A stretch of DNA of 18,260 bases, taken from assembly GCA_045543635.1 (NCBI GenBank), contig JAZQMT010000105.1:1-18260 (forward strand). Reading direction: 5' to 3'. The notes below the pieces were generated by a model. It ran no database searches. It was given only the letters and a program-made list of their open reading frames with translations, and was not told the DNA's origin. This document shows positions 15,521-18,260 of the stretch, one piece after another; the first letter of the stretch is position 1; each line of letters opens with the position of its first letter. Source of the DNA: SIG578 sp045543635. GTDB taxonomy: Bacteria > Bacillota > Clostridia > Oscillospirales > Ruminococcaceae. The position numbers and the translations under genes are program-made.

Positions 15521-15781
15521 ATGTATAAAATTACTTACCGTCCCCATGGTGTTTGTTCCCGCCAAATTGAAATAACACTTGATGGTAATGTTATTAAGCA
15601 TGTCGAATTTGTCGGCGGTTGCGCAGGTAATACCCAAGGAGTTGCCCGCCTTGTTGAGGGAATGACGGTTGAAGAAGTTGTCTCTCGTTTAGAGGGCATT
15701 GAATGTGGCATGAAAGGGACATCATGCCCCGATCAGCTTGCAAAAGCGCTTATAGAAGCGGTTCGCAGTTGTAAATCTTAA
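15521..15781 (+). CDS. TSCPD-domain (TIGR03905-like) four-cysteine protein
   Basis: The 86-residue protein starts YKITYRPHGVCSRQI and carries GTSCPDQLAKAL near residues 66-77, the TSCPD signature, with conserved cysteines at 12, 34, 62 and 69 and another at 84. This matches the small free-standing family related to the C-terminal domain of adenosylcobalamin-dependent ribonucleotide reductases. The cysteines could bind metal or iron-sulfur, but function is unknown. The start ATG 15521 is eight bases from AAAGGAG (15506-15512), which overlaps the previous stop codon; an in-frame ATG at 15497 inside the upstream gene is less likely. It probably forms a two-gene unit with the GNAT-like gene, ahead of pyrR. 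Confidence 0.85.
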   Translation: MYKITYRPHGVCSRQIEITLDGNVIKHVEFVGGCAGNTQGVARLVEGMTVEEVVSRLEGIECGMKGTSCPDQLAKALIEAVRSCKS

Positions 15782-15829
15782 TTACTTTACACATGCTTTA
15801 TTATAAATTGCTTGTATCGGAGGATTTCT

Positions 15830-16363
15830 ATGCAGCAAACGAAAATTATGGACAGCGAATCGGTAGAGCGTGCCATTAAAAGAATTTCTCATGAAATAAT
15901 TGAACGAAATAAGGGCTGCAAAGACCTTTGCATTATCGGAATTCGCCGTCGCGGTGTACCGCTTGCAGAGCGTCTTTGTAATAATATCAGTGCAATTGAA
16001 GGACAAAAGCCTCCAATGGGAATGTTAGATATTACGCTTTATCGAGATGATCTGTCGCAAGAGTTTGTTGACCCTGTCATTCATGCAACCAATATTCCAT
16101 TCTCGGTAAAAGGGAAAAAAATTGTGCTGGTGGACGATGTTCTCTACACGGGTAGAACTGTCCGCGCTGCCATAGACGCACTTATCTCTCTCGGCCGTCC
16201 TTCTTGTATTCAGCTTGCAATCTTGGTCGACAGGGGACATAGAGAACTTCCAATTCGAGGCGACTATGTCGGAAAAAATATTCCTACTTCGCATGAGGAA
16301 AGGGTTTTTGTGAAAATTCCTGAGATTGATGGCGAAGGCGGCGTTTATATTGCAAGAACATAA
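15830..16363 (+). CDS. pyrR: PyrR bifunctional pyrimidine regulator / uracil phosphoribosyltransferase
   Basis: PyrR binds pyr mRNA leaders in a UMP-dependent way to promote termination, and also has uracil phosphoribosyltransferase activity. The 177-residue protein has the conserved IGIRRRGVPLAERL segment (37-50), LDITLYRDD (66-74), the PRPP-binding motif VLVDDVLYTGRT (99-110) and LVDRGHRELPI near 124-134, all typical of PyrR rather than of plain uracil phosphoribosyltransferases. Its start ATG 15830 is six bases from GGAGG; a TTG at 15812 in frame is not needed. Only 48 bases separate it from the TSCPD gene. I see no PyrR-binding loop or attenuator, and no pyr biosynthesis genes follow, so it must act on operons elsewhere. 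Confidence 0.93.
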   Translation: MQQTKIMDSESVERAIKRISHEIIERNKGCKDLCIIGIRRRGVPLAERLCNNISAIEGQKPPMGMLDITLYRDDLSQEFVDPVIHATNIPFSVKGKKIVLVDDVLYTGRTVRAAIDALISLGRPSCIQLAILVDRGHRELPIRGDYVGKNIPTSHEERVFVKIPEIDGEGGVYIART

Positions 16364-16391
16364 AAAAATGTGATTTTTTGTATTAAAAATA

Positions 16392-16430
16392 TTGCATTTT
16401 ATTGAAAAAAGGATTATAATCTTGTATTAT
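16392..16430 (+). promoter_or_regulatory. Two overlapping promoter candidates for guaA
   Basis: In a very A/T-rich gap, TTGCAT (16392-16397) is 17 bases from a perfect TATAAT (16415-16420), and TTGAAA (16402-16407) is 17 bases from TATTAT (16425-16430). Both fit sigma-A spacing and are shifted by ten bases, about one helical turn. They point to guaA, whose ribosome site is at 16459. No purine riboswitch-like fold fits in the short leader. A/T richness raises the chance of accidental matches. Confidence 0.65.
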
Positions 16431-16471
16431 AATTTTTTAAAAGAGCTTATAAAACATTGGAGGAAAAATGT

Positions 16472-17452
16472 ATGCAAAACAACAAACGACCCGATTCTAT
16501 GCAGCGTATCAATTCTAAAGAGCTTGCGGATGCATTTATAAGTGAGCAGATAGAAGCTATCCGCGCTCAGGTAGGCGATAAAAAGGTTCTCCTTGCACTT
16601 TCCGGCGGTGTGGATTCTTCTGTCGTTGCAGCATTGCTTATTAAGGCTATCGGTAAACAGTTGGTTTGTGTGCATGTTAATCACGGTCTTATGCGTAAAG
16701 GCGAGAGCGAGCAGGTTATCGAGGTATTCGGTAAAGAGCTCGATGCTAACCTCGTTTATGTCGATGCGACCGATCGTTTCCTCGGTCTTCTTAAAGATGT
16801 CAGCGAGCCCGAAAATAAGCGCAAAATTATCGGCGGCGAGTTTATCAAGGTGTTTGATGAAGAAGCTCGTAAGTTAGAGGGAATTTCTTTCTTAGCGCAG
16901 GGAACCATTTATCCTGATATTCTTGAGAGTGACGGTGTTAAGGCACACCACAATGTAGGCGGTTTGCCTGAAGATATGCAGTTTGAGCTGGTGGAGCCGG
17001 TAAAGCTTTTATACAAGGATGAAGTTCGCGTAGTAGGAGAGGCACTCGGCCTTCCTCATGATATGGTTTATCGTCAGCCATTTCCGGGTCCCGGTCTCGG
17101 CGTTCGTTGTCTTGGAGCTATCACACGAGACAGACTTGAGGCTTTGCGCGAGGCAGATGCTATTCTGCGTGAGGAATTTGACAAAAACGGACTTGCGGGA
17201 AAGGTATGGCAGTATTTCATTGCCGTTCCCGATATGAAGAGTGTCGGTGTTAAAGATGATAAACGTTATGAGGGATGGCCGGCGATTATTCGTGCCGTCA
17301 ACACTACCGACGCGATGACAGCCACCATCGAGGAGATCCCTTATGCGCTCCTCCACCATATCACCAACCGCATCACCCATGAGGTTGTCGGTATTAACCG
17401 TGTCCTTCTGGACCTTACTCCTAAGCCCATCGGCACCATTGAGTGGGAATAA
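16472..17452 (+). CDS. guaA: GMP synthase, ATP-pyrophosphatase (synthetase) part only
   Basis: The 326-residue protein makes GMP from XMP, ATP and ammonia. It has the ATP-PPase loop SGGVDSS (44-50), VNHGLMRKGE (69-78), QGTIYPD (143-149), the HHNVGGLPEDM block (159-169), the PFPGPGLGVR motif (203-212) and the C-terminal dimerisation domain ending TIEWE. The N-terminal class I glutamine amidotransferase (about 190 residues) of usual bacterial GuaA (about 510) is absent. The protein thus resembles the separate B subunit of the two-subunit enzymes best known in archaea. The start is ATG 16472, eight bases from GGAGG; an out-of-frame ATG is at 16468. Dedicated promoters and a ribosome site directly upstream argue against a truncation artefact. 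Ammonia must come from a partner elsewhere or from free ammonium. Confidence 0.93.
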   Translation: MQNNKRPDSMQRINSKELADAFISEQIEAIRAQVGDKKVLLALSGGVDSSVVAALLIKAIGKQLVCVHVNHGLMRKGESEQVIEVFGKELDANLVYVDATDRFLGLLKDVSEPENKRKIIGGEFIKVFDEEARKLEGISFLAQGTIYPDILESDGVKAHHNVGGLPEDMQFELVEPVKLLYKDEVRVVGEALGLPHDMVYRQPFPGPGLGVRCLGAITRDRLEALREADAILREEFDKNGLAGKVWQYFIAVPDMKSVGVKDDKRYEGWPAIIRAVNTTDAMTATIEEIPYALLHHITNRITHEVVGINRVLLDLTPKPIGTIEWE

Positions 17453-17467
17453 TATCATATGGCTTTG

Positions 17468-17504
17468 AAGTGGCATGAAATCGTTGATTTCATGCCACTT
17501 TCTA
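17468..17504 (+). terminator. Strong hairpin terminator after guaA
   Basis: A perfect 15-pair stem (17468-17482 with 17486-17500) closes on a GTT loop, 15 bases after the guaA stop. The following T tract is short (TTTC). It may have been altered by the insertion sequence that starts at about this point. Its arms do not resemble the IS end hairpins, so I assign it to guaA. Confidence 0.75.
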
Positions 17505-17524
17505 CTTGTCTGTGACAAAGTTAA

Positions 17525-17543
17525 CCCCCTGTTCTACAGGGGG
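17525..17543 (+). repeat. Left-end hairpin of the IS200-type element
   Basis: CCCCCTGT (17525-17532) pairs with ACAGGGGG (17536-17543) around a TCT loop. IS200/IS605 transposases recognise such subterminal imperfect or perfect hairpins in single-stranded DNA. It is followed by CAAAAAAA, so it is not a classic terminator on the + strand, though it may hinder read-through from guaA. Confidence 0.75.
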
Positions 17544-17573
17544 CAAAAAAATAGCTTTTAGCGAGGAGTAGAG

Positions 17574-17602
17574 TAGACAAGAAAAAAGCTCCTTGGTATA
17601 GT
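17574..17602 (+). promoter_or_regulatory. tnpA promoter candidate
   Basis: TAGACA (17574-17579) and TATAGT (17597-17602) are 17 bases apart, each matching five of six consensus bases. A start point would fall near 17608-17611, inside the small inner hairpin described for the leader. No measured start supports this. Confidence 0.5.
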
Positions 17603-17643
17603 AGAAGTGGTTTGCCGACCACACAACTAAAATATCAAGGAGG
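17589..17643 (+). promoter_or_regulatory. Leader fold sequestering the tnpA ribosome site
   Basis: 17589-17599 (CTCCTTGGTAT) pairs over 11 bases with 17632-17642, with one G-U pair, masking the AAGGAGG ribosome site (17637-17643). Inside lies a second hairpin, GTGGT (17607-17611) with ACCAC (17618-17622), loop TTGCCG. Salmonella IS200 is known to hide its tnpA ribosome site in a leader stem, so the role is by analogy. RNA from the candidate promoter at 17574 would lack the 5' arm. Confidence 0.7.
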
Positions 17644-17651
17644 TCTTTATC

Positions 17652-18128
17652 GTGAAAGAGAAAGACATAAATAGTTTAGACCATACAAGCTGGAGATGTC
17701 AATACCATATTGTATTTGCACCCAAATACCGCAGACAAGTAATATACAGAGAAATTAAGGTAGACATAGGGAAAATACTAAGAAAACTATGCGAACAAAA
17801 GGGAGTAGAAATAATTGAAGCAGAATTATGCCCAGACCATGTGCATATGCTCGTAAGTATACCACCAAAATATAGTGTATCACAAATAATGGGATACCTC
17901 AAAGGTAAAAGTAGTCTAATGATTTTTGACAGACATGCAAATTTAAAATACAAGTATGGAAACAGGCATTTCTGGGCAAGAGGATATTATGTAGATACTG
18001 TAGGAAGAAACAAAAAGCAAGTGCAGGAATACATAAAGCATCAATTAGACGAAGATCAAATAGCAGACCAAATAAGCCTAAAAGAATATATCGACCCGTT
18101 TACGGGTAGCGAGAACAAGAAGGCATAA
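17652..18128 (+). CDS. tnpA: IS200-type Y1 (HUH) transposase TnpA
   Basis: The 158-residue protein is a single-domain HUH nuclease that cuts and joins single-stranded IS ends. The HUH pair is H63 and H65 (CPDHVHML). The catalytic tyrosine is Y127 in the VQEYIKHQ helix, the same number as in the studied IS608 enzyme, with Q131 four residues on as the usual partner. Other family blocks are YHIVFAPKYRR (18-28), the GYLKGKSS segment (81-88) and GNRHFWARGYYVDTVGRN (103-120). Length is normal (about 150), and the frame is intact with all catalytic residues, so it may be active. The GTG start 17652 follows AAGGAGG by eight bases. Expression is probably kept low by the leader stem. No TnpB gene accompanies it inside the window. 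Confidence 0.95.
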   Translation: MKEKDINSLDHTSWRCQYHIVFAPKYRRQVIYREIKVDIGKILRKLCEQKGVEIIEAELCPDHVHMLVSIPPKYSVSQIMGYLKGKSSLMIFDRHANLKYKYGNRHFWARGYYVDTVGRNKKQVQEYIKHQLDEDQIADQISLKEYIDPFTGSENKKA

Positions 18129-18131
18129 ATA

Positions 18132-18200
18132 AAACCCCTTGAGGGGTAGCCCGAAAAAGTAATGCAGTCGGCAAACCTTTCGGCGCCCCTTTAGGGGTTT
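18132..18200 (+). repeat. Long 3' stem-loop downstream of tnpA
   Basis: 18132-18147 pairs with 18185-18200 (one T-T mismatch, two G-U pairs) and CCGAAA (18151-18156) continues with TTTCGG (18178-18183), leaving an apical loop at 18157-18177. Each arm can instead form its own short hairpin: ACCCC/GGGGT at 18134-18147 and CCCC/GGGG at 18186-18197. The loop contains an 11-base complement of the tnpA leader (see findings). Pairings were read directly; the fold was not computed. Confidence 0.6.
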
Positions 18201-18212
18201 CGTCTGTAAAAT

Positions 18213-18225
18213 GCCCTTGAAGGGC
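18213..18225 (+). repeat. Short hairpin between the 3' stem-loop and the right end
   Basis: GCCC (18213-18216) pairs with GGGC (18222-18225) around TTGAA. It has no T run, so it is at best a weak terminator. It may be an accessory part of the right-end structure. Confidence 0.4.
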
Positions 18226-18233
18226 TATTCAAG

Positions 18234-18252
18234 CCTCCGGCTTAGCCGGAGG
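18234..18252 (+). repeat. Right-end hairpin of the IS200-type element
   Basis: CCTCCGGC (18234-18241) pairs perfectly with GCCGGAGG (18245-18252) around TTA. Its position at the far end of the element, with a sequence unlike the left hairpin, fits the asymmetric ends of IS200/IS605 elements. The right cleavage site would be a few bases further on, near or beyond the window end. Confidence 0.7.
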
Positions 18253-18260
18253 TCCTGACT

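Larger units (their letters stand above)
17505..18260 (+). mobile_element. IS200-type insertion sequence (IS200/IS605 family), borders approximate
   Basis: About 0.75 kb holding one Y1 transposase gene and no tnpB, the size and content of the IS200 group. These elements move as single strands excised by TnpA, need hairpins at both ends, and have no terminal inverted repeats or target duplication. A left hairpin (17525-17543) and a right hairpin (18234-18252) are present. The bases CAAAGTTAAC before the left hairpin could hold the guide and target bases, but I cannot fix the cleavage sites. The right border may lie at or beyond the window end. Codon use differs from the neighbours: tnpA uses many ATA isoleucine and AGA arginine codons and is more A-rich, consistent with transfer. 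It sits just behind the guaA terminator, a neutral site. Confidence 0.88.

Noticed and set aside
16363..16381. Possible terminator after pyrR (ACAT..ATGT with a run of T)
   Set aside because: Only four A/T-rich pairs support the stem; too weak to call, although the following TTTTTT is suggestive.
16431..16471. Purine riboswitch or attenuator ahead of guaA
   Set aside because: The leader after the promoter candidates is only about 30-45 bases, too short for a purine aptamer, and no conserved aptamer loops are visible.
17009..17518. 169-codon open frame on the - strand
   Set aside because: It is antisense to the conserved C-terminal half of guaA and runs through the terminator hairpin; no ribosome site or recognisable protein.
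17525..17552. Left IS hairpin as a Rho-independent terminator
   Set aside because: On the + strand it is followed by A residues, and on the - strand the T run lies before rather than after the stem, so neither strand has the required U tract.

Overview
The window is chromosomal DNA from a Firmicute, most likely an anaerobic Clostridia-type spore-former related to the Oscillospiraceae/Ruminococcaceae. This rests on gene order and low-GC codon use, not on a database search. All supported genes are on the + strand. The first 14.6 kb closely follows the order known from Bacillus subtilis (yicC/yloC - remA - gmk - rpoZ - [coaBC] - priA - def - fmt - rsmB - rlmN - prpC - prkC - rsgA - [rpe] - thiN - spoVM). 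coaBC and rpe are missing, and a YugP-type membrane zinc peptidase sits between fmt and rsmB. A 28-residue SpoVM gene at the usual spoVM position supports a sporulating lineage.

Layout. 31-819 ymdB, an RNA-linked phosphodiesterase. 836-865 a strong promoter, then 920-9834 a tight run from yicC to rlmN covering nucleotide supply, RNA polymerase omega, replication restart, formyl-Met processing, and rRNA and tRNA methylation. 9837-9866 a second promoter just after rlmN, driving the PP2C phosphatase and PASTA kinase pair (9903-12651), closed by a terminator at 12691-12720. 12739-14281 rsgA and thiN. 14278-15114 a small-protein region: a 49-residue membrane peptide, SpoVM and a 144-residue four-helix membrane protein, ending in a terminator. 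15136-16363 a GNAT-like protein, a four-cysteine TSCPD protein and pyrR. 16392-17452 a promoter and a GMP synthase that has only the synthetase half. About 17505 to the window end, an IS200-type insertion sequence with an intact tnpA and elaborate RNA/DNA hairpins.

How the genes work together. Most are housekeeping: GMP to GDP (Gmk), GMP synthesis (GuaA), pyrimidine control (PyrR), formylation and deformylation (Fmt, Def), rRNA modification (RsmB, RlmN) and 30S maturation (RsgA). Stp and PrkC form the muropeptide-sensing phosphorylation switch that in Firmicutes acts on growth, ribosome GTPases and spore germination. RemA, YmdB and SpoVM link the region to biofilm and sporulation.

I found no defence system, CRISPR array, tRNA or rRNA. 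The less ordinary signals are: the SpoVM gene and its neighbouring small membrane peptide, whose ribosome site is masked by a split stem with a promoter -10 in its bulge; the GMP synthase without a glutaminase domain; and, in the IS element, an exact 11-base complementarity between the tnpA leader and the apical loop of a long 3' hairpin. There is no gene-free stretch longer than 300 bases.
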